Assembly: GCF_943734655.1 (NCBI RefSeq)
Contig: NC_071355.1
Span: 224,258,527 to 224,322,526, forward strand
Direction of reading: 5' to 3'
Length of the DNA: 64,000 bases
Source of the DNA: Sabethes cyaneus
Taxonomy: Eukaryota > Arthropoda > Insecta > Diptera > Culicidae
Shown: positions 1 through 10,421 of the stretch, piece by piece
Layout of the letters: every line of letters begins with the position of its first letter
Position numbering within the stretch: the stretch's first letter is position 1
Program-made: the position numbers and the translations under genes
Notes under the pieces: generated by a model
Told to the model about the DNA's origin: nothing
Database searches by the model: none
What the model saw: the letters and a program-made list of their open reading frames with translations, nothing else

Positions 1-1640
1 ATCGGTCAGCAGCCAGCGAAGGCATATACGTCCTGCTTGGGAACTGCTGCTGCAGCAGCCAACAAATGTGTGTCACCTGCATGTTGGTGAATCATTCTTG
101 CATTCACATTTAGTAGTCATATTTTATGCTAAACATGTCATGTGTTGTTGGAAAGTAACACTTTCCCATAGCAAAATGCAACAAAATATTCAAAATTGTG
201 CGTTCGTCAATGTATTTGGGAATAACTTCTCAGAATCTAATGAATTTTGGAAGGTGTGAAGGCTTTTTCTAATGAACCAATTTTGCGAACTTTGTTCTTT
301 GTACATCAATTTAATTCCAAAAATCCTTTTCTAAACTTACAATAATGTGATCTATGGGTGACTGTTATACATAGAGCTTAGTTTTTTGATTTTTCTTTGA
401 AGGTTTCCATCAAAATGTCTGAAAATTTTGTTTGTCTGGGCAATTGGACGTCTTCGAAAACTTACAGCTAAAGATAACAGTCATACCTTAGATCAGTGGA
501 GAGCTTAAGCTGTCCTTGCGGTTTGGGGCAGTTTAAAGAGGGCTAGTTGACAAGTTCCGATGCTCTCAGGGGCATCTTTAAAGACTTGATCCGTCTTTAT
601 CGATAAACTTGGCAGCCGGTTGTTAGAGAATATGCCAATTACGGGGCTATTGCAACGATCTTATAGTGTCTATCTAAGCGAGGCAAAATGAACGCAAAAT
701 GAATCGATTTTGAGTCCAAATGATATCGCAACGTAATTATTAGGAGTAAGGAAATACACTGACGTACAGAGCGGCAATTTTCTATAGACGAACTCCATTT
801 TCATCCATATTACGATGCTCATGGTACAATAAATATAAAGCAATCCACCTAATAAGAACGTTAATACAGACCGGAAGAATTCAGTCATTACAACAATCTT
901 CTCGGAAACAATTTTTAAAATGACAGGATCAAAGCATATTATATTTATCAAAGAATCGCGTATGTGTACGTTACATGTGGCGTAATAGCAAATTTTTGAA
1001 GTAATTTTCATATAATAAAAATCAGTCCTATGACTGGTTTGCGCTTGCGCCTCATAACGAGAAACACTGAAATATTGTTGCTAGTATCGGGTACAGACGT
1101 TATATGAAGTATAGACGCACAGAGAGAAAAACTACCTAATTTGGCAATACTTTTGTAAATATTTTAATTGAAACAGTTTTGGAAACCCGTCAGAGTTGGA
1201 TCAATCTGCCAGTGATCAGCAGAAAGTTGCGTAGATTGCGAAGTTTGTACCGTGGAAACCAACAGTTTAAAGTATTACATGATATATTGACCGTAACTGA
1301 CGCACGTGTTGACAGTAAATCAATGGACAACATATAAACTGGAGGGACAAAATTAGATATGAGACTATCTAATTTAAGAATGCGATGGTAGTTTAATTGC
1401 GAAAACACTTGGGTACCAAACGAGAGAGAGTGGGTTGGAGTCCCACCTGTCATTGAACGACCGAATATATTTTTGGCCTTCACATCGAAATTTCCCAGTT
1501 TCAACCATTTATCATTCTACGCACCAGAAACTCCTTCACTTTACAAAAAAGTAAATCAATGGTTACAATATTAACATTTTAAGTGGATTACATAACTTAG
1601 CCTTTACCTGTCTATAAGAAAGATAACGACGAACCAGTTT
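1..1640. other. Non-genic stretch with no recognised gene
   Basis: No reading frame here resembles a known protein; open frames are at most 113 codons and overlap on both strands. The only assignable part is a degraded SINE piece at about 575-690. The remainder is AT-rich single-copy-looking DNA. Confidence 0.6.
575..690 (-). repeat. Truncated tRNA-derived SINE fragment
   Basis: The plus strand carries the reverse complement of the SINE body seen at 3664-3870 and 47745-47930. Shared phrases are 'gacttgatccgtctttatcg', 'cagccggttgttagag' and 'aattacggggct'. The tRNA-like head with A and B boxes is missing, so this is a 5'-truncated copy on the minus strand. Confidence 0.6.
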
Positions 1641-2869
1641 GTTAACCGTTATGTGTGCGACAAAAAAAACACCTTTAGCAGGGCGACAAGGGTACCCGGG
1701 TACCCAAAATTGATATTGCCATAACATCAACAATTTTAAACCGATTTTGATGAAATAAGTGTCATCTGATTCGTTAATTTATCTAGTTTTGAATTATTTG
1801 GCCATTTGGCCATTAAAATACATACGGGGCTCAAAATTTCGGAATTCCGACAGAGTGTCCGTTGTGAGGTAGAGAACTGATTGTATTGCTCGAAAATCAT
1901 TCACGCGGATATAAAACCTCTAAAAATTCATACAATGAACTATTTCATATAACGAGATGAATCAGGTTGGCCATTCCGGAGTAGGTTCCTGTGGGGTCAT
2001 GGGTGGCCAGTCTAGGATTGGAGGTAAAACCTAGCAATATGGGTATCAAAGTTCTTGGAATTAGTTCGGTAGGTGATATTTTTTACATTTCGATGTATTT
2101 TGATTGGTTATTTCGAAAATGGTTTCTACGGGATCCCAGATGATACCGCAGGATTCAAGATAATGCTTAGCATTATCAGAACAGTTCAAAACGTAGAACC
2201 AGCCGTTATACATTTGGAACCAGTTCCAAAATTATTAATCAGTACTAAACTGGCCATATCAGTTCAAAACATCTAAAAGATCCGCTAAACCAATCCTAAT
2301 ATTGGATTAGGCACCCAACTGGTCGTCTGTAACCCTACAGGAACCCAATTCTGGAATGGCCAATGCGATCTAAAGTAACCAATTTATATAATAAGATGAA
2401 AAAAGGGTCCACAATGTCAAGTTCAAAGCTAATAGCTTTGCTGAAAGCTGATATTCTTTCAAAACAAGCGGCTTCCCACGTTTTACCGGACGTTGCTCCG
2501 GAATTACCGATTCCCGGGAACTACATGTCATTTGATGGCCAAATGCTTTGTCTAATCAAAACTAGATAAATGTACGAATCAAATGCCACTGGTTTCTTCC
2601 AAATCGGTTCAAGATAGCCAAAGTTATAAACATAGCAAATCATGGGTACCCGGGTACCCTTGCCGCCCTCCTACGTAATAAAAAAATTCAAGTGCCTCTC
2701 ATTGCTAATCCCCTTTATGGATATGCACCAAAAATCCTCAATTACTTAAGATCAACGAGTTTTACGATGTCGCTAAATTTCAATGACGTATGTTTTAGAT
2801 TGAATGAGTTATAACAATTTTAAAACTGAAAAGGTACCCGGGTACCCTGTTGCACACATAACGGTTAAC
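1641..2869. mobile_element. TIR element with GGGTACCCGGGTACCC palindromes
   Basis: The ends are inverted copies of GTTAACCGTTATGTGTGC (1641 onward, and reversed at about 2852-2869). A 16-bp perfect palindrome, GGGTACCCGGGTACCC, lies at 1690-1705 and again at 2644-2659; a 15-base copy lies at 2833-2847. The 1678-1705 and 2644-2671 copies sit in opposite orientation within a longer match beginning AGGGCGRCAAGGG, so there is a second, inner inverted repeat. Flanks read ...agttt and tttgc..., allowing a TTT duplication, though this is weak. No transposase is visible. The superfamily is unassigned. Confidence 0.65.
1967..2362. repeat. Inner inverted-repeat (foldback) segment
   Basis: The left end TTGGCCATTCCGGAGTAGG and the right end, read on the other strand as TTGGCCATTCCAGAATTGGG, are similar. 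Both continue into 'gttcctgt' and a GGATTGG phrase. It may be a MITE nested inside the 1641-2869 element or the middle part of its own foldback arms. No coding capacity is seen. Confidence 0.5.
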
Positions 2870-3316
2870 TTTGCACATTTGAAGCCCCGATTTTATTGTA
2901 GTATCGCGAAGGCTGAACATTTACTGAACTGAACATTTGCGAATTTACCGAACAATTTTATCAAAGACACCACACCTCTACACGATCAGGATCATGAGTG
3001 CTTCCATGTTGGAAGTTATTAACGTATGCATCAAAAAATGAACTAATTTTAGTGATTTTTCATGCCATTTCCCTGTCACCTATCGGTGAATTCGACTGTG
3101 CATCGCCAATCGTAGCTTGTTGTGTACAGAACAAGAATTGACACTGTTACCAATTGATTTGCAGCAGCCATGGCGAAAACAATCTACCCTACTAATACAG
3201 TTGTTATAGAATTGTTGTGGCAACTGATTATATAACTAATTCCAGTTATAAATAAATCACTGCAACTAAAAGTAGCAAAATTGTGTTGCTTGGGTAGCAA
3301 CTAAAAGCAGCCTTGG
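2870..3316. other. Non-genic stretch, nothing recognised
   Basis: This is AT-rich spacer between two mobile elements. I see no open frame of note, no RNA gene and no repeat shared with the rest of the window. Confidence 0.55.
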
Positions 3317-3662
3317 CCCAGTCAGCATTTTCATATGTATAATTAGATCGCAAATAAGAGTTACGCACTGATATGTTTCCACCAAAATCGTATTCGACGC
3401 GCAAAAGCCGCTTATCCGTACTATTTTGGAGGCGATATACGCACTGAAGAATAATTTTGAGCGATATACATATATAGGTAAATCGGATTAAGCGTGACCA
3501 GCTTCATACAGCTATACAACATTGTGCTGAAAATCGTATATTTATAAACGATAGAATATCAACTTGTGCTCGCTTTATTAGGTTTTATTTACGAATCCGA
3601 ATTTGTGAGAGGTATTTACGATAACTTTCGTACATAGATATACGAGTTGGTGCTGGCTGGGG
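3317..3662. mobile_element. MITE of the CCCAGCTAGCA family, copy 1
   Basis: It begins CCCAGTCAGCATTTTCATATG and ends with the reverse of CCCAGCCAGCACCAACTCG. Both ends match those of the insertion at 29358-29732 in swapped orientation. Internally it carries 'ttttggaggcgatatacg', the reverse of the CGTATATCGCCTCCA core also seen at 23211-23573 and 29358-29732. It is about 346 bp long with no coding capacity. Confidence 0.7.
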
Positions 3663-3663
3663 G

Positions 3664-3870
3664 GTCCAAATCCAAACGACTTTCTAAGACTTGACCCTTC
3701 TTTGTCGACAAACTTCGCAGCCGGCTATTAGAGCACAGGACAATTACGGGGCAAGTGTGACAATCCTACTGACTCCACAGCCAAGCCGGGATTCGAATAT
3801 ACAACGACTGACTTGTTAGACTAGCATTGTACCTCAAAGCTAGCTGGGCGGTGTAAGTAGCAACTACGTT
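3664..3870 (-). mobile_element. tRNA-derived SINE, reverse orientation
   Basis: On the minus strand the head has a B-box-like TATTCGAATCCCGG and an A-box region CCCAGCTAGCTTTGAGG. It is followed by the SINE body (TTGTCACACTTGCCCCGTAA, GCCGGCTGCGAAG) and the tail phrase GGGTCAAGTCTTAGAAAG. The same body occurs at 25614-25843, 47745-47930 and 59272-59455. It abuts the MITE ending at 3662. Confidence 0.75.
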
Positions 3871-4010
3871 CAATGCTTTGTTCGTACTGCTAGCACCATC
3901 CCGGAGCAAAGAGGTTGAACATTGTGAGGCATTTTGTGTCCGCCGGATATAGTCGATCCGCGCCTTGGGTAGTAGCCGACCAAACGGTGAAAAAACGCCT
4001 GGTCAAAATA

Positions 4011-4675
4011 GGGTATGTTGCTGCTTCGTCTTAAATGCCTATTCCCGTTCTATCCAACACAAATTATTAAAAATATCAGCATTTTTATGACATACAATGC
4101 AAAACTAGTTATTCCTCAATATTTTAGTTTGTTGTCTTTCATACCCGATCAATCAAAGTGAGCTGAGATCTATTTAAATGCTTTTTATCATTAAAGAAGT
4201 CCTACCAGCCAAATTTCCTACGTTTTTTTCATGCGATGAAGAAGAAAATTTCGACTAATCATTTTAATTTCCGTCATTCGTGAATGAAAATAACTCACGC
4301 AAGGCATTGTCGTTATTCTGCAGCCAGGAAAACTTACCAGACCTGCAGAAATTTTGCAGAATAATATTTGTCAAGCCGTCCTACACAAATACATGCGAGT
4401 TAGCTTCGTAAACATTGTTGTGATTTTTAGTTCGGACGATGAAAAACTTTGATGGACTGATTTTAAAACGGTACGACGAATTTAAGAAATGAAGCCAGTT
4501 GCGTAATTTCAATAATATGCACTGCTTTTCAGTGATTTCAAAGTTCACGGATCGGAAGGTAAGTGTGTTTTAGTCAAATCAGCACAAGAACTTTTGGAGT
4601 ATTCATTAAATCCATCCAACAAATGATGAAAATTAGAATGGCTTTACTTCCTACGACGGGAATTAGAAATAAATT
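4011..4675. mobile_element. 680-bp MITE, copy 1
   Basis: This segment is nearly the same, base for base, as 17546-18214, starting GGGTATGTTGCTGCTTCGTC. The right end here has drifted (AATTAGAAATAAATTCTAG) relative to the CCCTA end of copy 2. The left flank ends in TA. No protein is encoded. It is a non-autonomous element or dispersed repeat. Confidence 0.7.
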
Positions 4676-4689
4676 CTAGTCATTTTTAT

Positions 4690-5265
4690 GCGGAAGCGTA
4701 ACTCGAGACTTGCCGTACCTGAGCGAAAGAGCGACTATATTGTCTACACCAAGTTTTCAAAGAAGGTCCTTCTGTGACCGACGATCAGCGAGAGGGGAAT
4801 GTCCAAGTCACTGTTCTTTCCTTCGTGGCTTGTGGCGAGCGAGGAGATATAGAATAAGAAGTGTCTGCCAGAAGTTGCCACCTTCACTAAAAAGTATCAC
4901 GAGAAGGCGGGTGTAGTCCGGTCAAGACGATCTAGCCTCGGCCCATCGTGCCAAGAGATCACTGGAGGAAACCGGCTGAAAATAAATGTTGTACCGAAGA
5001 CCCCCGACACCGTTCCGTAGCAAAATTTTTGGGCAAACCTCAAACGGAGGATCTACCCCAATGATTTTGATGCCGAAACGGAGAAGCAGCTGATCGCCAA
5101 AGCCACGGGGACATCTAGAACGTGTCATCTTTTCATCGGCTTTTCATAAGATTCTGTCAATTGTCGCAATGATTCGAAAACAGACACTGAGGAAGCCTGC
5201 AAGTCGAAGGCGAAATACGAATCTGTCAAGAATAAATATACGTAGTAGAATTAAATTGGATAAGT
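4690..5265 (+). repeat. Unclassified dispersed repeat, copy 1
   Basis: In translation it contains SFQRRSFCDRRSARGECPSH, mirrored by SFRRRSFCSWRSARRECSSH on the minus strand at 51790-52260. Both copies end with the phrase 'cctgcaagtcgaaggcgaaa' (or its variant) followed by 'agaattaaattggataag'. Several stops interrupt the frame, so it is no longer coding. It lies just upstream of the LINE reverse-transcriptase region and probably interrupts it. Confidence 0.6.
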
Positions 5266-5469
5266 TTTCTTTTATATACATCCAAATTGTCGCAATTTCG
5301 TTCGGCAGCATGTTGAAGCAATTTTGTAGCAGGCACGATACACGTAGGATTAGAGGTTGGAGAATTCGTAAATTGAGTGTATACATCAAACATCGGAAGC
5401 GATTTGTTCATGAGTATTAACAAAGACGAATGGTTCAATACGAATGACGAATAAGTCACATAACTTCAC

Positions 5470-6937
5470 GCTTCATAGCATCACTTCAAACTTCAAACGA
5501 AGCGGTTAACAGAAACAAGATAACGATTGAGGATGATGGACAAGCTGTGGATCCACCAACTTTGGACGAGGTTAGAAAAGCAGCGAGAAAGTTGAAAAAC
5601 GGCAAAGCAGCTGGAAGGAACGGCATCCCCGCCGAACTTTTGAAAATCGGGAGCGAACGGCTGTATTGTGCAATCCATCAGGTAATACTAAAGGTATGGA
5701 CTGCGGAGGAATTACCTACGGATTGCATGACAGGTCTCATATGCCCTATTTACAAAAAGGACCATCGATTCGAATGCACCAATTATCGAGACATTACTCT
5801 TCTCAATTCTGCATACAAAATTCTCTCCCGCATCCTGTTTCTCAGACTGAGGCCTGCGGGAAACCTTTGTTGGCGAATACCAGTGCGGTTTTCGAGAGGA
5901 ACGCTCCACGACGGACCAAATGTTCATCTTGCGACAGATTCTCGATAAATTCCGGGAATTCAACTTGCAGACTCACCAATTGTTTATAGATTTCAAGGCG
6001 GCGTACGATTCAGTCAAACGAAATGAGCTGTGGCAGGTTATGCTTAAACATGGTTTTTCAACAAAACTGATTAGGCTGATACGTGCTACCCTTGATGGTA
6101 CAAAGTCAAGTGTCAGGATAGCTGGTCAGACATCGGATTCGTTTGTGACGTTAGATGGTTTGAAGCAAGGTGACGGACTATCGAATTTGCTATTCAACAT
6201 TGCATTGGAAGGTGCTATTCAAAGGGCAGGCGTTCAAAGTATCGGTACCATCATCACGAAATCTCATATGCTCCTTGGGTTCGCGGACGACATCGATATC
6301 ATCGGTGTTAACCGTAGAGCTGCGGAAGAAGCGTACACGCATTTGAGGAAGCTGCGAGGATAGGGCTTATTAAAAATTCTACTAAAACAAAGTATATGAT
6401 GGTTGGTAAAGAGTGTGGTCGCCTTTCGGGTGTTGGAACTGCGGTGGTGATAGATGGAGACACTTTTGAAGTGGTCGACGAATTTGACTACCTTGGTTCG
6501 TTAGTGACATGTGCCAACGATGTGAGCCGTGAAGTAAAACGGCGGATAGCGGCTGCCAACAGAGCCTTACGCGGATTACGTAGCCGGCTTAGGTCCCGTA
6601 GCCTACAACTCCGTAAAAAACTCACGCTCTATAAGCTGCTAATACTCCCGGTGGTACTCTACGTCCACGAAGCTTGGACGTTGAAAGAGAGCAGTCGACG
6701 AGCTCATGGCGTTTTTGAGCGTAAGGTCAATTCTTGGCGGCATATTAAATGATGAAGTGCGATGCAGGCGCATGAATCATGAAATAAACCAAGATGCGGA
6801 TATTGTGAAGCTATTAAAACACGGTAGGCTACAATGGGCTGGCCACGCAGCAAGGATACCGGATGTGTGACCAGCGAAAACAATATTAAGCAGAGAACCC
6901 GACAGAGGCCGACGACTTTAAGGCAGACCCCGCATCC
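5470..6937 (+). mobile_element. RTE-like LINE, reverse transcriptase part (broken)
   Basis: Translation across three frames gives a reverse transcriptase. In order it has KAAGRNGIPAELLKIG (5590s), a fingers segment with ICPIYKKDHR, FIDFKAAYDSVKRNELW (about 5985-6030), LKQGDGLSNLLFNIALEG (about 6160) and the catalytic FADDIDIIG box (about 6280-6305). The C-terminal region follows, with VVDEFDYLGSLV, LILPVVLY and GRLQWAGHAARIPD. Frameshifts near 5850 and 6362 and several stops show it is dead. The WAGHxAR tail and the overall layout resemble RTE-clade LINEs of mosquitoes; the clade call is from memory of the family. The element is cut at 6937 by the inverted-repeat transposon and resumes at 9801. 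Confidence 0.9.
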
Positions 6938-7582
6938 CACTATGGTCGAAAAAGCCAAAATTCCAGACAAAAATAAATATCTCGAAAACCATTGGCTCTA
7001 CATATTTCATGTATTCAGAAGATTTTGTTTAGAAAAAAAGACCTATCTTTTGGTATAATTAGTCATTAGGGTGGTCCACTTTTACTCGTTATAAAAATTT
7101 TAACTTTTTTGTCTTGCGATATAGAGCAATACTTTCTACTACAAAGTTGTAAATAATTTATTTTGCAGAAACTTTGCTGAAGAAACCAAATTTGTATCTC
7201 ATCTGTGTATCACTATACAACGAATTTTCTAGATTAAGTCAGGGTGGATCTTAAAAAAGCAGTTTTTTTGCTCTAACTTTTTTATTTGAAAACAAATTTG
7301 AAAACTTTGTTAGGATGACTTTTAGAACGTAAGATGATGCATTTTTTAAAACTTCTAGATAGTTGCTATCTATTGTCTGAAGGAAGATATAGAAGTTTTC
7401 GATTCAAAATATTATAGTTTTCCACGGCGTCTCACACTTCCGTTGGCACATATTTTCGAAAACGGAATGAATGGTCTAAAAGTACGTACCTGGATCTACA
7501 AAATCCATGTAATGGCATTTTTCCAGACTTCTCCTATTCTGAGAAAAACGCATTTGAAAAGTTAGTATTTTTCCATATTCAG

Positions 7583-7822
7583 CCCCCTGTTGTCCAACGG
7601 TTCACTAATATCTACGATCCGCAGGGCCTGGGGAAAAGTTGGGTTCGAATTCTGTTATAATTGACACCAATTATGGCTTGTTTTGTTCCATGGACCCGTA
7701 AACGTTGCTTCAAGGGCCATCCCTTACCTGTTTTTTCGCTCTGCAGACACTATAAGCACGTTTGTTTCATTACTTTCTTCAACCGTCCCCTCCATCTATT
7801 GTAGAAAAAAACTACCGTTATA
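7583..7822 (+). repeat. SINE-derived segment in the left arm
   Basis: It contains an A-box-like TGTCCAACGGTTCAC and a B-box GGGTTCGAATTCTG about 45 bases apart. A body follows that ends in CCGTCCCCTCCATCTATTG and AACTACCGTTATAA. The same sequence order occurs at 27600-27870 (minus) and its head at 28012-28095 (plus), so this is a tRNA-derived SINE carried inside the transposon arm. Confidence 0.6.
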
Positions 7823-7909
7823 AATATCACAGGTAAGTTAGAAAACGACGCTTTAAAACCTTTTTATTAAAGAATAGTATTGGGGGTACTTTTAAAGGAA
7901 TGAACAAAC

Positions 7910-8460
7910 GCGAATTGTTTTTTTTTTGTGAAAAAATACGCAAGGAAACTCCGTCGAAAAAATCCGAAAAGTATGTGATGAAGTTTTCAAAGCATACAGT
8001 GTCGTAAAGAAGGACATGCCGGTGGAATCGAAAAAAAAATTGTTAAATTGTAAGGGATACATGCCTTTTTCTTCAAGAAGAATTATTTGAAGTATTAACA
8101 AAGCTCAACATAAGTTTTTAAGTACAATGAGGAATATTTCAATGCACCATTACTAATTCCTGGAAAAAGTTTTGTAAATATTGCAATAATATCGAATGAT
8201 TATGATGTCCCGACTACTTCATCGATTGATACCGCATTCTCATTAAACAAGTCTCATCGAGATACAAAAATTAATTTTATTTTATGCTGTGGACAAAATG
8301 CAGCCCGATTTTTTTTGTATTGATAGGTCATCCTAAAAACATTTGGCCGACTTGAGTGCTGAGAGAATGCGTAAAATCTCTCGTTATCAAGCCGTAGAAG
8401 TAAGCAACTGTGAGCTTATTCTGCTAGAATCAGTCTGCAAGGCGGCAAGCAAAATGGAAA
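7910..8460 (+). pseudogene. Frame-broken coding remnant in the transposon loop
   Basis: Protein-like stretches appear in successive frames. These are VEKIRKVCDEVFKAYSVV.. with KKDMPVESKKKLLNCKGYMP (about 7950-8060), EELFEVLTKLNISF (about 8080-8120), YNEEYFNAPLLIPGKSF with SNDYDVPTTSSIDTAF (about 8125-8320), and LADLSAERMRKISRYQ (about 8345-8395). Together they suggest one old ORF with at least two frameshifts and stops. By position this would be the element's own transposase, but I do not recognise catalytic residues, so the function is inferred from context only. Confidence 0.4.
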
Positions 8461-8914
8461 TACTTGTCTATACAAAATATTAAAAAAAATAATAGCAAAT
8501 TCCAAAAACCTTGAAAACATTTTAGAATACCTCGAATTTATGTTAGTTTTCTTTCTAAAAAGATCAGAAGGTTTTTAAATAAGAAAACATACGCGATAGA
8601 TCTACACGCTTAACGGGAAACTAGCAGTCATTAACTTTTCGTCGGAAAGCCCAATTCCAGAAGCAGTTTTTGGGCCCAAAAGCGGGATTCTGTTTACAAA
8701 AATGTAAATCCTGCGTTCTTTTTGCCAATCTGCATACCGAATATATTGAACAGAACAGAACAAAACACATGAACAGATTTTTTGTTTCAAACAAAAATAC
8801 TGCTTTTGAAATTGGCAGAATCGATGACGACTAATTCCGCCTTCAACAAAACTACGCAAGCGCAACACTTCAGTCCAGAGATGTAGAAATACTCTTTTTT
8901 TATAACTACTGTTT

Positions 8915-9155
8915 TTCATAACGATAGTTTTGTTACAATAGATGGAGGGGACGGTAGAAGAAAGTAATGAAACAAACGTGTTTATAGTGTCTGTAGAGCG
9001 AAAAAACAGGTAAGGGATGGCCCTTGAAACCGCGTTTACGGGTCCATGGGACAAAACAAGCCATGATGGGAGTCAATTATAACAGAATTCGAACCCAACT
9101 TTTCCCCCAGGTCCTGCGGATCGTAGATATTGGTGAACCTTTGGGCCACAGCGGG
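8915..9155 (-). repeat. SINE-derived segment in the right arm
   Basis: This is the mirror copy of 7583-7822, with B-box reverse complement CAGAATTCGAACCCAAC at about 9084-9100. Because it matches the left-arm copy as well as the rest of the arm does, the SINE was present before the two arms became identical. Confidence 0.6.
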
Positions 9156-9800
9156 CTGAATATGGAAAAATACTTACTTTTCAAATGCGTTTTTCTCAGA
9201 ATAGGAGAAGTCTGGAAAAATGCCATTATATGGATTTTGTAGATCCAGGTACGTACTTTTAGACCATTCATTCCGTTTTCGAAAATATGTGCCAACGGAA
9301 GTGTGAGACGCCGTGGAAAACTATAATATTTTGAATCGAAAACTTCTATATCTTCCTTCAGACAATAGATAGCAACTATCTAGAAGTTTTAAAAAATGCA
9401 TCATTTTACGTTCTAAAAGTCATCCTAACAAAGTTTTCAAATTTGTTTTCAAATAAAAAAGTCAGAGCAAAAAAACTGCTTTTTCAAGATCCACCCTGAC
9501 TTAATCTAGAAAATTCGTTGTATAGAGATACACAGATGAGATACAAATTTGGTTTCTTCAGCAAAGTTTCTGCAAAATAAATTATTTACAACTTTGTAGT
9601 AGAAAGTATTGCTCTATATCGCAAGACAAAAAAGTTAAATTTTTTATAACGAGTAAAAGTGGACCACCCTAATGACTAATTATACCAAAAGATAGGTCTT
9701 TTTTTCTAAATAAAATCTTCTGAATACATGAAATATGTAGATCCAATGGTTTTCGAGATATTGATTTTTGTCTGGAATTTTGGCTTTTTCGACCATAGTG

Positions 9801-9955
9801 CATCCGTTGGATGAGTGCTATAGACGTGGATGCCAGTGCAGCGGGTCTTAGGGGCGACTGGATAGCGGCTGCCCACAACCGAGATATGTGGAGACGACTT
9901 CTGAATTCGGCATGGATTCGATAAGCGGATTGTCGCCGAAAAAGTAAAAAAGTAA
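9801..9955 (+). mobile_element. RTE-like LINE C-terminal tail (continuation)
   Basis: After the transposon the LINE frame continues as RWMSAIDVDASAAGLRGDW and AAAHNRDMWRRLLNSA. This is the usual end of mosquito RTE-like ORFs, and a stop follows. It belongs to the LINE at 5470-6937. Confidence 0.8.
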
Positions 9956-10108
9956 ATTAAAGTGAGCATCACTTCAAACACTATTTTAAACTATTCTCTA
10001 TTCATAGTAGGTACGGGTGCTCATAATGAGCTATGTTTATGATAAATTCAAAAGCCGAGAGATGTATTATCGGCAAAGCAAGTGAATACTGTATGTTCAT
10101 AGATTCGA

Positions 10109-10409
10109 ATTTAAAATATTTTGGTTGGTTTTCGGTCACGAGTTACGTGCGAAAATATTTATTTTCCGTTTACAGTCGACGTTTCGAGGGATATCCCCTC
10201 ATCTTCAGGACAGAACGTATACAAATATTTCTTTTGTCAATCCACTTGACAAAAGAAATAGTTGTATACGTTCTGTCCTGAAGATGAGGGGATATCCCTC
10301 GAAACGTCGACTGTAAACGGAAAATAAATATTTTCGCACGTAACCCGTGACTGAAAGCCAACCAAAATATTTTAAACATAAAACAAACGGTCGTTTTTTC
10401 ATTATAATA
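10109..10409. mobile_element. Near-perfect hairpin element with 12-bp direct repeats
   Basis: Two arms of about 130 bp (10110-10238 and 10250-10374) are almost perfect inverted copies around a short centre (tcaatccactt), so both strands give the same open frame. The element is followed by a 35-bp tail ending 'cattataata'. It lies between two copies of ATAGATTCGAAT at 10099-10110 and 10410-10421. A duplication of that length plus a 3' tail is more like LINE-driven retroposition than cut-and-paste movement. Confidence 0.7.
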
Positions 10410-10421
10410 ATAGATTCGAAT

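Larger units (their letters stand above)
6938..9800. mobile_element. Transib-like transposon with ~880-bp terminal inverted repeats
   Basis: The left arm (6938 to about 7822) and right arm (about 8915 to 9800) are long inverted copies with roughly 95% agreement by eye. The tips are CACTATGGTCGAAAAAGCC, fitting the CACWATG terminus known for Transib, the transposon group related to RAG1. The element sits in a LINE ORF and is flanked on both sides by CATCC (6933-6937 and 9801-9805). Removing it restores the LINE frame (GRPRIRW). A 5-bp target duplication is also a Transib hallmark. The loop of about 1.1 kb holds broken coding sequence. The superfamily call is inferred from termini and duplication length only. 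Confidence 0.75.

Noticed and set aside
8602..9054. 150-codon minus ORF
   Set aside because: It spans the loop edge and the SINE-derived part of the Transib-like right arm; no protein family resemblance.
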